NCBI RefSeq assembly: GCF_008312895.1
Contig: NZ_VSSP01000013.1
Span: 43,217-107,216, forward strand
Length of the DNA: 64,000 bases
From: Luteimonas suaedae
GTDB taxonomy: Bacteria > Pseudomonadota > Gammaproteobacteria > Xanthomonadales > Xanthomonadaceae
Direction of reading: 5' to 3'
In this document: one piece after another, positions 1-9,134 of the stretch
How positions within the stretch are numbered: the stretch's first letter is position 1
Layout of the letters: the number at the start of each line of letters is the position of its first letter
The notes under the pieces: model-generated
What the model saw: the letters and a program-made list of their open reading frames with translations, nothing else
Databases searched by the model: none
What the model was told of the DNA's origin: nothing
Made by a program: the position numbers and the translations under genes

Positions 1-680
1 TTGCGCAAAAGCAGGCGCACCTGCTCGCGCAGCGGCTTGCGTTCGACCTCGTGGCGCAGGCGCTCGGTGGTGGTGAAGAAACAGAACAGGAACAGCAGCG
101 TCGCCATCAGCCCCATCAGGCCCATCGCCAGCTGGTAGCCGCGCGACAGGCTGCCGCCGCCCCAGGCGACCGCCAGCTGCGGCACCACGATGGTCACCAG
201 GAACGCGGCGATCTTGGCGAAGAACAGCCGGTAGCCGTTGGCCGACAGGCGCTCCTTGGGATCACCGGTCAGCACGCCGATCAGCGAGATGTAGGGAATG
301 GTGACCGCGGTGAAGATCACGATCACCAGGCTGTAGGTGGCGTAGGCCCAGGCCAGCTTGAGGTTGTAGTCCAGGTCCGGGGTGCTGAAGGCCAGGAACA
401 CCGCGACGCCGAACGGCACCGCCAGTACCAGGAAGTACGGACGGTAGCGGCCCCAGCGGGTGGTGTAGCGGTCGGTCACCAGGCCCATCAGCGGGTCGGT
501 GACGGCATCGAGCATGCGCACCGCGAGGAACATGATCGCCAGGTCGGCAGGGCGCAGGCCAAAGATGTCGGTGTAGAAAAAGGTGATGATCAGCATCATC
601 GACGACATGACGACGTTGACCGCCATGTCGCCGGCGCCGAAGCCGACTTTTTCCAGGACCCCGAGTTTTCGTGTTCGCAT
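1..680 (-). CDS. GPH-family (MelB-like) sugar:cation symporter, 3' end outside window
   Basis: The reading frame begins at the ATG at 680 and stays open to the window edge, so only the first 226 residues are present. They look like a glycoside-pentoside-hexuronide symporter of the inner membrane: MRTRKLGVLEKVGFG at the start, a DPLMG-type loop after the second membrane segment (near residue 60), and several hydrophobic stretches. Membership of this family is seen; the substrate is inferred from context, since it follows a beta-L-arabinofuranosidase gene on the same strand and so probably imports an arabinose-containing oligosaccharide or the free sugar. It is separated from the hydrolase gene by 224 bp holding a small palindromic repeat, so it may have its own promoter. 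Confidence 0.8.
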   Translation of the reverse strand, partial: MRTRKLGVLEKVGFGAGDMAVNVVMSSMMLIITFFYTDIFGLRPADLAIMFLAVRMLDAVTDPLMGLVTDRYTTRWGRYRPYFLVLAVPFGVAVFLAFSTPDLDYNLKLAWAYATYSLVIVIFTAVTIPYISLIGVLTGDPKERLSANGYRLFFAKIAAFLVTIVVPQLAVAWGGGSLSRGYQLAMGLMGLMATLLFLFCFFTTTERLRHEVERKPLREQVRLLLR

Positions 681-773
681 TGGCTTTCTCTAGTGCGCGT
701 GGCGGACCAAACCGACATGCGCGGTCCTGTGCCGTTGTTGGCTGTCCGTTGCCGTCATTCGTCCCCCCGCACC

Positions 774-821
774 GTCATCCCGGCAGCCTTCAACAGCCGC
801 ATGGCTGGTCAAGCCGGGATC
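774..821. repeat. Palindromic repeat GTCATCCCGGC...GCCGGGATC with nested hairpin
   Basis: ATCCCGGC (777-784) pairs with GCCGGGAT (813-820). Inside lies a second hairpin, CAGCC/GGCTG (794-798 with 803-807). The same 20-bp inner hairpin with one base changed lies inside an unrelated repeat at 28231-28250. Nothing else is seen in the 681-904 spacer. Confidence 0.6.
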
Positions 822-904
822 TCCCCCTGATTTGAGCGATGCAGCCAGCGGCAGTCGCGGCTTCGGCATGGCGCAGATCTTCCGGGAAGCGGCGTGATCC
901 ATGA

Positions 905-2854
905 TCAGAACTGCGGCTTGCGTTCCCACGCCGGGCGCGCGCGGCAGTAGACCGCGTAGCGCTCGTCGCGGATGCGGTGCAGCGGGATCAGCTGCAGCGG
1001 GCCGTCGATCCCGGTCGCCTCGAACACCTGGCCGCCCTCCCCGCTCCGGCGAACCCAGGACTCGTCGGGTTCGAAGAACACCGACGGCAGCTGCGTGCCG
1101 GTCAGGCGGTTGAACGATGGCCGCGGATCGGACACGCGCACGCGGTCGGGATCGATCCCCTCGCGGCCCAGCCGCGCCGCCAGCACCAGCGGGCCGTACA
1201 TCATCGCCTGCAGGCTCGGCTCGTCCGGCAGCGGCGCGGCGTGCAGCGCCATCGGCAGGCCGAGCTCGATGCGGTCGCCGTCCTCGAAGCGGCGGTCGAG
1301 GACCAGGTAGCTGCCCGGCGCCGCCTGCAGCGCCTGCGCCTGGCCGTTGATCTTCAGCGTCGCGCCCGCCGCCCAGTCCGGGATGCGGATGCGCATCTCG
1401 AGCTGCCGCGGACGCTCGAGATCGAACGCCAGCGTGGTGCCTTCCTCGTCGGGGAAACGCGTGGTCTGCCGCAACCGCAGGCCTTGTTCGGGCCAGGACA
1501 GCTCGGAGGCGATGAAGAGATTGACGAAGAGGCTGTCGCCGTCGTGGAAGTAGATCGTGTCGTTGCTCCGGGCGAACTCCTCCACGCCGGTCCCGGTGCA
1601 GCACCAGAACGAATCGAACGGCGTGTTGTAGGTCTTCCAGTAGCCGGCATCCATCGGCACGAAATACATCATCATGCCGGCGTCGTCCTGGGTGCCGAGG
1701 CGTGCGTTGAACAGCACGCGCTCGTAGTAGTCCATCAGCGCGGCGTCGGGCTCCCAGCCGTACAGGTGACGGGTCAGCCGCAGCATGTTGTGGCTGCAGC
1801 AGCTCTCGTGCGAGTGGCCGCTGAGGCGGCCGGCGAACCGCCCCGGTTCGGCCCAGTGCTCGTAGTCGCTGGTGCCGCCGGTGCAGTAGGCATGGTCATC
1901 GGTGACGATGCGCCAGAAGTTGCCGGCCACCTGCCGGTAGCGCTCGCCGGCGCCGGCCTCCCAGGCCCGTGCCGCGGCGATCACCTTGGGAATCTGGGTA
2001 TTGGCGTGCAGGCCGGCCAGCGCGTCGCGGCCTTCGGCGAGCGGTTCAAGCAACCGCGCATGGTCGAAGCGCAGCGCCCAGCGCCTGTGGCGGTCGGCGC
2101 CGGTCACCTCGTGCAAGTTCAGCAGGGTCTCGCCGATGCCGCCGAACTCGACCCCGAGGATGCGTTCCCAGGCCGCGTCGTCGAATCCGTCCATCCATGC
2201 GCCGAGCCAGTCGGCCATCCGCGTCGCCGTGCGCAGGGCCGTGCGGTTGCCGCAGTGCACGGCCATCGCCAGGTGCCCGGCGATGATCTTGTCGCAGGTG
2301 TAGATCGGCACCCATACGTTCTCGCCGCGGCCGAGACGGTCGTAGAAGCTCGCCGGATACGCGCCGAGATAGCCGTCGTCCCGCTGGCACTCGGCGAGCG
2401 CGTCGACCAGCGCGTTGGCCTTGTCGAGCACCGCGCCATCGGCGGTGGCCGCGTACAGCAGCGCGCAGGCGCTGAGGTAGTGCCCGCCGGAAAAATGCCC
2501 GCGCAGTTCGCAGTGCGGCGATTCCCAGCCACCAAGGGGTTGCGCCGACGACGGCAGGCCGGCGGTGAGGCGGAAGCTGTGCAGCAAGCGCGCGTTGGGA
2601 ATCGACATCAGGTAGCGGCGGTCGCGCTCGCGCGCCTGCAGGAACGGACCGTCCAGCAGCCGCACGCGGTCTGCGACGAACGGCTGCGCCCGCCAGCGCG
2701 GTTTCGGGCGCGGCGCGGCCGGCCCGGTCTCCGCCGCCGTCGCGTTCGCGCCCAAGGCGATGCCGGCCGCCGCCGCAGCGCTGCCCTGGAGGAACGTGCG
2801 ACGGGATACGGCTGGGCCGGCGCCGGGCCGGTGGTCGTCGTTCGAATGTGTCAT
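905..2854 (-). CDS. Tat-exported GH127 beta-L-arabinofuranosidase
   Basis: A 649-residue glycoside hydrolase that should release beta-L-arabinofuranose from plant oligosaccharides or glycoproteins. The N-terminus carries a twin-arginine signal (SRRTFLQG followed by an alanine-rich hydrophobic stretch), so the enzyme is predicted to act in the periplasm or outside. GH127 uses a zinc-bound cysteine nucleophile. The expected ligands are visible as E350, C352 and the pair C418/C419 in FWCCTG, matching Glu338, Cys340, Cys417 and Cys418 of the bifidobacterial enzyme HypBA1. A longer start in the same frame runs back into the upstream permease. I chose the ATG at 2854 because it overlaps the permease stop by ATGA and directly precedes the signal peptide. 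It is translationally coupled to the ABC importer. Confidence 0.9.
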   Translation of the reverse strand: MTHSNDDHRPGAGPAVSRRTFLQGSAAAAAGIALGANATAAETGPAAPRPKPRWRAQPFVADRVRLLDGPFLQARERDRRYLMSIPNARLLHSFRLTAGLPSSAQPLGGWESPHCELRGHFSGGHYLSACALLYAATADGAVLDKANALVDALAECQRDDGYLGAYPASFYDRLGRGENVWVPIYTCDKIIAGHLAMAVHCGNRTALRTATRMADWLGAWMDGFDDAAWERILGVEFGGIGETLLNLHEVTGADRHRRWALRFDHARLLEPLAEGRDALAGLHANTQIPKVIAAARAWEAGAGERYRQVAGNFWRIVTDDHAYCTGGTSDYEHWAEPGRFAGRLSGHSHESCCSHNMLRLTRHLYGWEPDAALMDYYERVLFNARLGTQDDAGMMMYFVPMDAGYWKTYNTPFDSFWCCTGTGVEEFARSNDTIYFHDGDSLFVNLFIASELSWPEQGLRLRQTTRFPDEEGTTLAFDLERPRQLEMRIRIPDWAAGATLKINGQAQALQAAPGSYLVLDRRFEDGDRIELGLPMALHAAPLPDEPSLQAMMYGPLVLAARLGREGIDPDRVRVSDPRPSFNRLTGTQLPSVFFEPDESWVRRSGEGGQVFEATGIDGPLQLIPLHRIRDERYAVYCRARPAWERKPQF

Positions 2855-3879
2855 CGGAAGGTCCCCCGTTTCATGCGGCTGCGCTCGAACAGCCGCTGTA
2901 GCAGGCAGAACACGAACAGCAGCACGCCGATGGCGATGCGCGTCCACCACGAACTCAGCGTGCCCTCGAACGCGATCAGGGTCTGGATCAGGCCGAGGAT
3001 CAACACGCCGACCAGGGTGCCGGCGACGTAGCCGGTGCCGCCCGCCAGCAGCGTTCCGCCGATCACCACCGCGGCGATCGCGTCCAGTTCCAGCCCCAGC
3101 GCGTGCAGGCTGTAGCCCGACAGCATGTAGAAGGTGCAGACCACGCCGGCCAGCGCGGCACAGAAGCCGCTCAGCGCATAGACGCGCACCAGCGTGGAGG
3201 CGACCGGCAATCCCATCAGCGCGGCCGACTGCGCATTGCCGCCGATCGCGTACACGGTACGGCCGAAACGCGAGCAATGCGCCAGCGCGATGCCGGCCGC
3301 GACCGTCAGCAGCGCGATCACCGCGCTGGCCGACAGCGCGTTGCCGCCGCCGAGCGGGATGCGCAGATAAGCGATCTGCGTGTACAGCGGATGGGTGATG
3401 CCGATCGAGTCCACGCTGATCAGCGTGCTGGCGCCGCGTGCCAGGAACATGCCGGCGAGCGTGACCACGAATGGCTGCAGCCGAAAGCGTTCGATCAACG
3501 CACCCATGCCGGCGCCGAACGCGGTGCCGAGCGCCAGTGCCAGCGCGATCGCCGCCAGCGGATGCCAGCCGCCGTGTTCCACCAGCGATGCCAGCAGCAC
3601 CGTGGTGAAGGCGATCACCGCGCCGACCGACAGGTCGATGCCGCCGGTCAGGATCACGAAGGTCAGGCCGACCGCGGCGATGCACAGGAAGGCGTTGTCG
3701 ATCAGCAGGTTGAGGAATACCTGCGGCGACAGGAACCCCGGATACAGCACGCCGCCCGCCCCCGCCATCGCCACGAACAACGCCACCGTCACCAGCAGCG
3801 GCAGGAACTTGGGATCGATGCCGTGCAGCGGCCATGCGCCGAACCCGCTGCCGGCGGCGGCGTCTCGCGCGCGGCTCAT
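2851..3879 (-). CDS. yjfF: Furanose ABC transporter permease, YjfF-like
   Basis: A 342-residue inner-membrane permease of the ribose/galactofuranose (BPD_transp_2, RbsC-type) family. It has about eight to ten hydrophobic segments and the family signature GLTFVILTGGIDLSVGAV near residues 70-90. It is the second permease of the importer, matching YjfF in the E. coli YtfQRT-YjfF galactofuranose system. The ATG at 3879 overlaps the stop of the preceding permease (ATGA), and its own stop overlaps the GH127 start. The YjfF rather than RbsC assignment is by operon structure (two unequal permeases) as much as by sequence. The pentose or furanose substrate is inferred from the neighbours. Confidence 0.85.
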   Translation of the reverse strand: MSRARDAAAGSGFGAWPLHGIDPKFLPLLVTVALFVAMAGAGGVLYPGFLSPQVFLNLLIDNAFLCIAAVGLTFVILTGGIDLSVGAVIAFTTVLLASLVEHGGWHPLAAIALALALGTAFGAGMGALIERFRLQPFVVTLAGMFLARGASTLISVDSIGITHPLYTQIAYLRIPLGGGNALSASAVIALLTVAAGIALAHCSRFGRTVYAIGGNAQSAALMGLPVASTLVRVYALSGFCAALAGVVCTFYMLSGYSLHALGLELDAIAAVVIGGTLLAGGTGYVAGTLVGVLILGLIQTLIAFEGTLSSWWTRIAIGVLLFVFCLLQRLFERSRMKRGTFR

Positions 3880-4937
3880 GCCCCGCCCTCCGCGGCCGCG
3901 CGCCGCAGCACCACGCGCCGCACGCCGGCCCGGAACTGCGCCGACTGCAGCAGCAGCACGACGAACACCAGCAGCGCCTTGACCAGCAGGTTGACCTGCG
4001 GCGGCACGCCGATCGAGTAGATGGTCGCGGCCAGCGTCTGGATGATCAGCGCGCCGACCACGCTGCCGGCGAGGCTGAAGCGGCCGCCGCTGAGCAGGGT
4101 GCCGCCGAGGGTCACGGCCAGGATCGCGTCGAGCTCCAGCAGTTGCCCGGCATTGTTGGCGTCGGCGCTCTTGACGTTGGAACTGACCAGGATGCCGGCC
4201 AGTCCCGCGCTCAGCGCGCAGAACACGTACAGGCAGACCGTGATCAGCCGCGCCGGCACGCCCGCGACCCGCGCGGCGAGCGGATTGCCGCCGATCGCGC
4301 GCACGAACAGGCCGAGCGCGGTGCGGTCGAGCGCCAGGTACAGCAGCAGGCCGACGCCGGCGACGATCCACAGCGACACCGGCAGGCCCAGGAAGAAACC
4401 GCTGCCGAAGAAGAAGTACGGCGGGTAGTAGATGGTCAGGATCTGGCCGTCGCCGATCAGCTGCGCGATGCCGCGCCCGGCGACCATCAGGATCAGCGTG
4501 GCGACGATCGGCTGCATGCCAGCCTTCACCACCAGCATGCCGTTCCACAGGCCGCACAGGGCCGCCGCGCCCAGCGCCGCGGTCAGCACCAGCGGCAGCG
4601 GATAGCGGCTGCCGGCCTGCTCGCCGCCGATCATCCAGGCCGCCACCGTGGCGGAGATGGCGAGCACCGCGCCGACCGAGATGTCGAGCCCGCGCACGGC
4701 GATCACCAGGGTCATGCCGAGCGACACCAGCGCGAGCGGCGCGGCGCGGTTGAGGATGTCGATCAGGCTCCCGTAGAGATGGCCGTCGCGCCACTGCAGG
4801 CCGAGGAAGCCGGGATTGAACAGCGCATTGCCCAGCAGCAGCAGCGCCAGCGCCGCCAGCGGCCAGAACAGCGGGTGCGCGAACGTGCGCCGGTGCCAGG
4901 CGACGGCTGCGGGAGGATGCACGGACGGGGCCATCAC
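3876..4937 (-). CDS. ytfT: Furanose ABC transporter permease, YtfT-like
   Basis: A 353-residue RbsC-type permease with the motif LGMTLVIAVRGLDISVGAVLA near residues 75-95 and many hydrophobic segments. It pairs with the downstream YjfF-like protein to form the membrane channel of the importer. The start is one of two adjacent ATG codons (4937 or 4934) overlapping the stop of the ATPase gene. The tight ATGA spacing on both sides indicates one transcript with coupled translation. Confidence 0.85.
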   Translation of the reverse strand: MMAPSVHPPAAVAWHRRTFAHPLFWPLAALALLLLGNALFNPGFLGLQWRDGHLYGSLIDILNRAAPLALVSLGMTLVIAVRGLDISVGAVLAISATVAAWMIGGEQAGSRYPLPLVLTAALGAAALCGLWNGMLVVKAGMQPIVATLILMVAGRGIAQLIGDGQILTIYYPPYFFFGSGFFLGLPVSLWIVAGVGLLLYLALDRTALGLFVRAIGGNPLAARVAGVPARLITVCLYVFCALSAGLAGILVSSNVKSADANNAGQLLELDAILAVTLGGTLLSGGRFSLAGSVVGALIIQTLAATIYSIGVPPQVNLLVKALLVFVVLLLQSAQFRAGVRRVVLRRAAAEGGA

Positions 4938-6445
4938 GACTGCCCCGCGATCATGTCGAACACCGCGTCCTGGCCGCTGCCGGCGGGCAGTTCGCCGACC
5001 TTGCGGCGGTCGCGCATGACCGCGATGCGGTCCGAGACCCGCACCAGCTCCTCCATCTCCGCCGAGATGAACAGCACCGCCATGCCGGCGCGCGCCAGGC
5101 GCAGGATCTCGGCCATGATTTCCTGCTTGGCGGCGATGTCGATACCACGCGTCGGTTCATCAAGAATCAGCACGCGCGGCTCGGTCGCCAGCCAGCAGGC
5201 GAGCACCACCTTCTGCTGGTTGCCGCCGGACAGCAGTCCGACCGGCGTCTCGATGTCCGGAACTTTGATCCCGAGCGCGTCGACGTAGCGCCGCGCCAGC
5301 TCCGCCTGCCGGGCCCGCGACAGGAAACGCCGCAGGCCGCGCCGCGCCTGCAGCGCGAGCACGATGTTCTCGCGCACCGAGAGGTCGGCGACGATGCCCT
5401 CGGTCTTGCGTTCCTCCGGGCACAGTGCGACACCGTGCGCGACCGCGTCGGCGGGCGCGCGCAACGCCACCTCGCGCCCGTCGATGCGGATGCCGCCGCT
5501 GTCGGCGCGATCGAGCCCGAACAGCAGCCGCGCCAGCTCGGTGCGGCCGGAGCCGAGCAGCCCGCCGAGGCCGAGCACCTCGCCGCGGCGCAGGTCGAGA
5601 TCGGTCGGGGCGACCTGGCCGCGCCGCCCGAGCCCGCGGGCCTCGAGCACGGTGACCGCCTCGCCCGAATCGTCCGCACTGGGCCCCGCATCGCCGCCGA
5701 GCGCGACCTCGCGTCCGACCATCGCCGCCACCAGTTGCGCATGCGACAGCGCCGCGGCAGCGTATTCGCCGACCAGGCAGCCGTTGCGCAGCACGGTGAT
5801 GCGGTCGCCGATCTCGTAGACCTGGTCGAGGAAGTGGCTGACGAACAGGATCGCCAAGCCCTGGTCGCGCAGCCGCCGCAGCAGCGCGAACAGCTCGCGC
5901 ACCTCGTCCTCGTCGAGGCTGGAGGTGGGCTCGTCCAGGATCAGCACGCGCGCCGACACGCCCAGCGCGCGCGCGATCGCCACCATCTGCTGCACGGCGA
6001 CCGGATAGGCCGACAGCGGCCGCCCCGGATCGATGTCCAGGTTCAAGCGCCGCAGCAGTTCGCGCGCGCCGCGATCGACCGCGCGCCAGTCGATCGCGCG
6101 CAGCCGGCGCGTGCGCGGGTAGCGGCCGGCGAAGATGTTCTCGGCCACGGTCAGGTTGGGACAGAGGTTGACCTCCTGGTACACCGTGCTGATCCCGAGC
6201 CGCTGCGCGGCCAGCGGGCTGGCCGGCGCGATCGCCTCGCCGTCGAGCACGACATGGCCGGCGTCGGCCGGGATCACCCCGGTCAGCACCCGGATCAGGG
6301 TGGACTTGCCGGCGCCGTTCTGGCCCATCAGCGCGTGTACCTCGCCGGCGCGCAGGCGCAGGTCGACGCCGTCGAGCGCTGCGACCCCGGCGAAGCGCTT
6401 GCCGATGCCGCGGGCCTCGAGGACGGGACGGGAGGCTGCAGGCAT
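4934..6445 (-). CDS. ytfR: Sugar ABC transporter ATPase with two nucleotide-binding domains, YtfR-like
   Basis: A 503-residue double ATPase of the RbsA/AraG/MglA type. The first Walker A is GQNGAGKST (residues 41-49), with LDEPTSSLD as Walker B. The second half has the degenerate Walker A GLLGSGRTEL typical of this family, the signature LLSGGNQQKV and Walker B LDEPTRGID. It energises import with the two permeases and the binding protein. A longer in-frame start exists but would run into the binding-protein gene; the ATG at 6445, 14 bp after that gene, fits the domain start. Confidence 0.9.
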   Translation of the reverse strand: MPAASRPVLEARGIGKRFAGVAALDGVDLRLRAGEVHALMGQNGAGKSTLIRVLTGVIPADAGHVVLDGEAIAPASPLAAQRLGISTVYQEVNLCPNLTVAENIFAGRYPRTRRLRAIDWRAVDRGARELLRRLNLDIDPGRPLSAYPVAVQQMVAIARALGVSARVLILDEPTSSLDEDEVRELFALLRRLRDQGLAILFVSHFLDQVYEIGDRITVLRNGCLVGEYAAAALSHAQLVAAMVGREVALGGDAGPSADDSGEAVTVLEARGLGRRGQVAPTDLDLRRGEVLGLGGLLGSGRTELARLLFGLDRADSGGIRIDGREVALRAPADAVAHGVALCPEERKTEGIVADLSVRENIVLALQARRGLRRFLSRARQAELARRYVDALGIKVPDIETPVGLLSGGNQQKVVLACWLATEPRVLILDEPTRGIDIAAKQEIMAEILRLARAGMAVLFISAEMEELVRVSDRIAVMRDRRKVGELPAGSGQDAVFDMIAGQS

Positions 6446-6459
6446 GCCGGCGCGGGCGG

Positions 6460-7440
6460 TCAGTACTGCCGGCTCGGGAAGACCTCGGCCGCCTGCTCGC
6501 GGGTGAAGACCGACTCCTCCACCACGATGCGCTTCGGCAGCTCGCGTCCTTCCTGCACGGCGCGGATCGCATCGACCAGCTGCGGGCCGAGCAGCGGATT
6601 GCATTCCACGGTGACGTTGAGCTTGCCGGCGATCATCGCCTCGAAGGCGCCGCGCACGGCGTCGATCGAGATCACCAGGATGTCTTCGCCCGGCCGCAGG
6701 CCGGATTCCTCGATCGCCTGGATCGCGCCGATCGCCATGTCGTCGTTGTGCGCGAACAGCACGTCGATGTTGTCGCCGCCCTCCGACTTCAGGAAGGCCT
6801 CCATGACCTCCTTGCCGCGCGCGCGGGTGAAGTCGCCGCTCTGGGTGCGCACGATCCGGTAGTCCTGGTCGTCGCCGAGCACCTCGCGAAAGCCCTTGCC
6901 GCGGTCGATCGCCGGCGCCGAGCCGACGGTGCCCTGCAGCTCGACGATGCGCACCGGCCCTTCGCGGTCCGCGCCGCGCCTGAGCGGCGAATCCTCCAGC
7001 AGCCAGCGCGCGGCCTTGCGGCCCTCCTCGACGAAATCGGAGCCGATCAGGGTCACGTACAGCGACTCGTCAGAGACGTCGACCGAACGGTCGGTGAGGA
7101 TCACCGGAATGCCGGCGGCCTTGGCCTCGCGCAGCACCGTCTCCCAGCCGGACTCGACCACCGGCGAGAACGCGATCACGTCGACCCGCTGGGCGATGAA
7201 CGAGCGCAGCGCCTTGATCTGGTTCTCCTGCTTCTGCTGCGCGTCGGAGAAGCGCAGCCGGAATCCGGCCTCCTCGATCGCCGAGCGCACCGAGCGCGTG
7301 TTGGCGGTGCGCCATTCGCTTTCGGCGCCGACCTGGCTGAAGCCGACGACGGGCGCATCGCCGCCGGCATCGCGCGCGCAGCCCGCCGCGAGCGCCAGCA
7401 ACGCGACCGCGACGCCCAGAACGAACACTCGCTTCATCAT
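6460..7440 (-). CDS. ytfQ: Furanose ABC transporter substrate-binding lipoprotein, YtfQ-like
   Basis: A 326-residue periplasmic-binding protein of the RbsB/YtfQ group. The N-terminus is a lipoprotein signal with the lipobox LAAGC, so it should be tethered to the membrane. The mature part begins VVGFSQVGAESEWRTANT and includes QQKQENQIKALRSFIAQRVD, as in galactofuranose-binding YtfQ. In E. coli YtfQ binds galactofuranose; next to a GH127 arabinofuranosidase the ligand here may be arabinofuranose or an oligosaccharide, which is inference. It is the first gene of the transporter block and lies 241 bp after the dehydrogenase gene on the same strand. Two adjacent ATG codons (7440 and 7437) are possible starts. 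Confidence 0.88.
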   Translation of the reverse strand: MMKRVFVLGVAVALLALAAGCARDAGGDAPVVGFSQVGAESEWRTANTRSVRSAIEEAGFRLRFSDAQQKQENQIKALRSFIAQRVDVIAFSPVVESGWETVLREAKAAGIPVILTDRSVDVSDESLYVTLIGSDFVEEGRKAARWLLEDSPLRRGADREGPVRIVELQGTVGSAPAIDRGKGFREVLGDDQDYRIVRTQSGDFTRARGKEVMEAFLKSEGGDNIDVLFAHNDDMAIGAIQAIEESGLRPGEDILVISIDAVRGAFEAMIAGKLNVTVECNPLLGPQLVDAIRAVQEGRELPKRIVVEESVFTREQAAEVFPSRQY

Positions 7441-7526
7441 GCCCTCCCTCCCTTGTTTTGCATCGCCTGCAGGGTTGACGGCTCTCCGGCCGCTTCACCG
7501 TCTACATCGTCATCCCCGCCTTACAT

Positions 7527-7610
7527 CGTCATCCCCCGCGCAGGCGGGGGATCCAGTGCCTTTCATCCAGCGCGCCAAGGCGCTGGGTCCCCGCCTGCGC
7601 GGGGACGACG
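7527..7610. repeat. Palindromic repeat CGTCATCCCC...GGGGACGACG
   Basis: A long imperfect inverted repeat with arms containing CCCCCGCGCAGGCGG and CCGCCTGCGCGGGG. A small internal hairpin (CAGCGCGCCAAGGCGCTG) sits in the centre. It lies between the aldehyde dehydrogenase and ytfQ genes on the same strand and may end or stabilise the upstream transcript. Confidence 0.7.
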
Positions 7611-7681
7611 GTTCGGTGGCGTATGGATCTTCATCGTCTTCTGATCTCAAAATCTTCGCATTCGGTGCCGGGAACAGGCGC

Positions 7682-9118
7682 CTACGCCAGCGTGTAGGCG
7701 GTCTTGACCGTGGTGTAGAACTCGACCGCGTAGCGCCCCTGCTCGCGCGGCCCGTAGCTGGAGGCCTTGCGGCCGCCGAACGGCACGTGCGGATCGACGC
7801 CGGCGGTCGGCAGGTTGACCATCACCATGCCGGCCTGGGCGTGGCGCTTGAAGTGCGTGGCGTGCTTGAGCGAGGTGGTGCAGACGCCGGCGCACAGCCC
7901 GAACTCGGTGTCGTTGGCCAACTGCAGCGCGTGCTCGTAGTCGTCGGCGCGGATCACCGCCGCCACCGGGCCGAAGATCTCCTCGCGCGCGATGCGGTGC
8001 TGCGGCTGCGCCGCGAACAGCGTCGGCGCCAGGTAGTGCCCGCGCGTGCGCAACTCGAGCTCCTCGCCGCCGTACAGCAGCTCGGCGCCCTCGTCGCGGC
8101 CGACGCCGATGTAGGACAGGTTGGTCTTCATCTGCTCGGCGCTGGCGACCGGGCCGATGTCGATGCCGGACTCCAGCGCGTCGCCGACCTTCAATGCGGC
8201 CAGCCGCCTGCCGACCCGCGCCACGAACTCGTCGTGGACCGCTGCCTCGACGATCAGCCGGCTCGAGGCGGTGCAGCGCTGGCCGGTGGAGAAATAGGCG
8301 CCGTTGACGGCGATCTCCACTGCCTTGTCCAGGTCGGCGTCGGCGAGCACCACCAGCGGATTCTTGCCGCCCATCTCCAGCTGGATCTTCAGCCCGCGCG
8401 CCGCCGCCTGGCGCAACAGGCCGTTGCCGGTGGGTACCGAACCGGTGAAGGTCAGCGCGTCGACGCGGCGGTCGTCGACCAGCGCCTGGCCGACCACGCG
8501 GCCGCTGCCGATCACCAGGTTGAAGACGCCGGCGGGCAGGCCCGCGCGGCTGAGGATCTCGGCCAGCGCCCAGGCGCAGCCGGGCACGATCTCGGCCGGC
8601 TTGAACACCGCGGCATTGCCGTAGGCCAGCGCCGGCGCGATCTTCCAGGCCGGGATCGCCAGCGGGAAGTTCCACGGCGCGATGATGCCGACCACGCCGA
8701 CCGGCTCGCGAGTGATCTCGACGTCGACCCCGGGGCGCGTGGAGGCCAGCTTCTCGCCGGGGATGCGCAGCGCCTCGCCGGCGAAGAACTTGAAGATCTG
8801 CCCGGCGCGCGCGGCCTCGCCGATGCTCTCGGCCAGGGTCTTGCCCTCTTCCCGCGCGAGCAGGCGGCCGAGTTCCTCCTTGCGCGCGAGGATCTCGCTG
8901 CCGACGAAGTCGAGCGCGTCGGCGCGCTGCTGCGGCGAGGTCAGCCCCCACGCCGGTTGCGCGCGCGCCGCGGCCTCGATCGCGGTCTGCGCCTGCGCCG
9001 CATCGACCGCCGCATATTCGCCGACCGGGCTGGCGAGGTCGGAGGGGTTCTCGTCGTGCGCGCTGTCGGCGCCTTCGACCCACTGGCCGTCGATGTAGCT
9101 GCGGAAGCGTTGCGTCAT
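7682..9118 (-). CDS. Aldehyde dehydrogenase, probable 2-oxoglutarate semialdehyde dehydrogenase
   Basis: A full-length 478-residue NAD(P)-dependent aldehyde dehydrogenase. The key residues are visible: N150 in IIAPWNFPLA, the general base E248 in LEMGGKNP, and the nucleophile C282 in STGQRCTASS. In the non-phosphorylating pentose pathway this family (AraE/KGSADH) performs the last step, oxidising 2-oxoglutarate semialdehyde to 2-oxoglutarate. That role is inferred from the surrounding dehydratase, lactonase, SDR and AraD1-like genes. It follows the AraD1-like gene by 16 bp, so the two are co-transcribed. Confidence 0.88.
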   Translation of the reverse strand: MTQRFRSYIDGQWVEGADSAHDENPSDLASPVGEYAAVDAAQAQTAIEAAARAQPAWGLTSPQQRADALDFVGSEILARKEELGRLLAREEGKTLAESIGEAARAGQIFKFFAGEALRIPGEKLASTRPGVDVEITREPVGVVGIIAPWNFPLAIPAWKIAPALAYGNAAVFKPAEIVPGCAWALAEILSRAGLPAGVFNLVIGSGRVVGQALVDDRRVDALTFTGSVPTGNGLLRQAAARGLKIQLEMGGKNPLVVLADADLDKAVEIAVNGAYFSTGQRCTASSRLIVEAAVHDEFVARVGRRLAALKVGDALESGIDIGPVASAEQMKTNLSYIGVGRDEGAELLYGGEELELRTRGHYLAPTLFAAQPQHRIAREEIFGPVAAVIRADDYEHALQLANDTEFGLCAGVCTTSLKHATHFKRHAQAGMVMVNLPTAGVDPHVPFGGRKASSYGPREQGRYAVEFYTTVKTAYTLA

Positions 9119-9134
9119 CGTGTGGTTTCCTTGC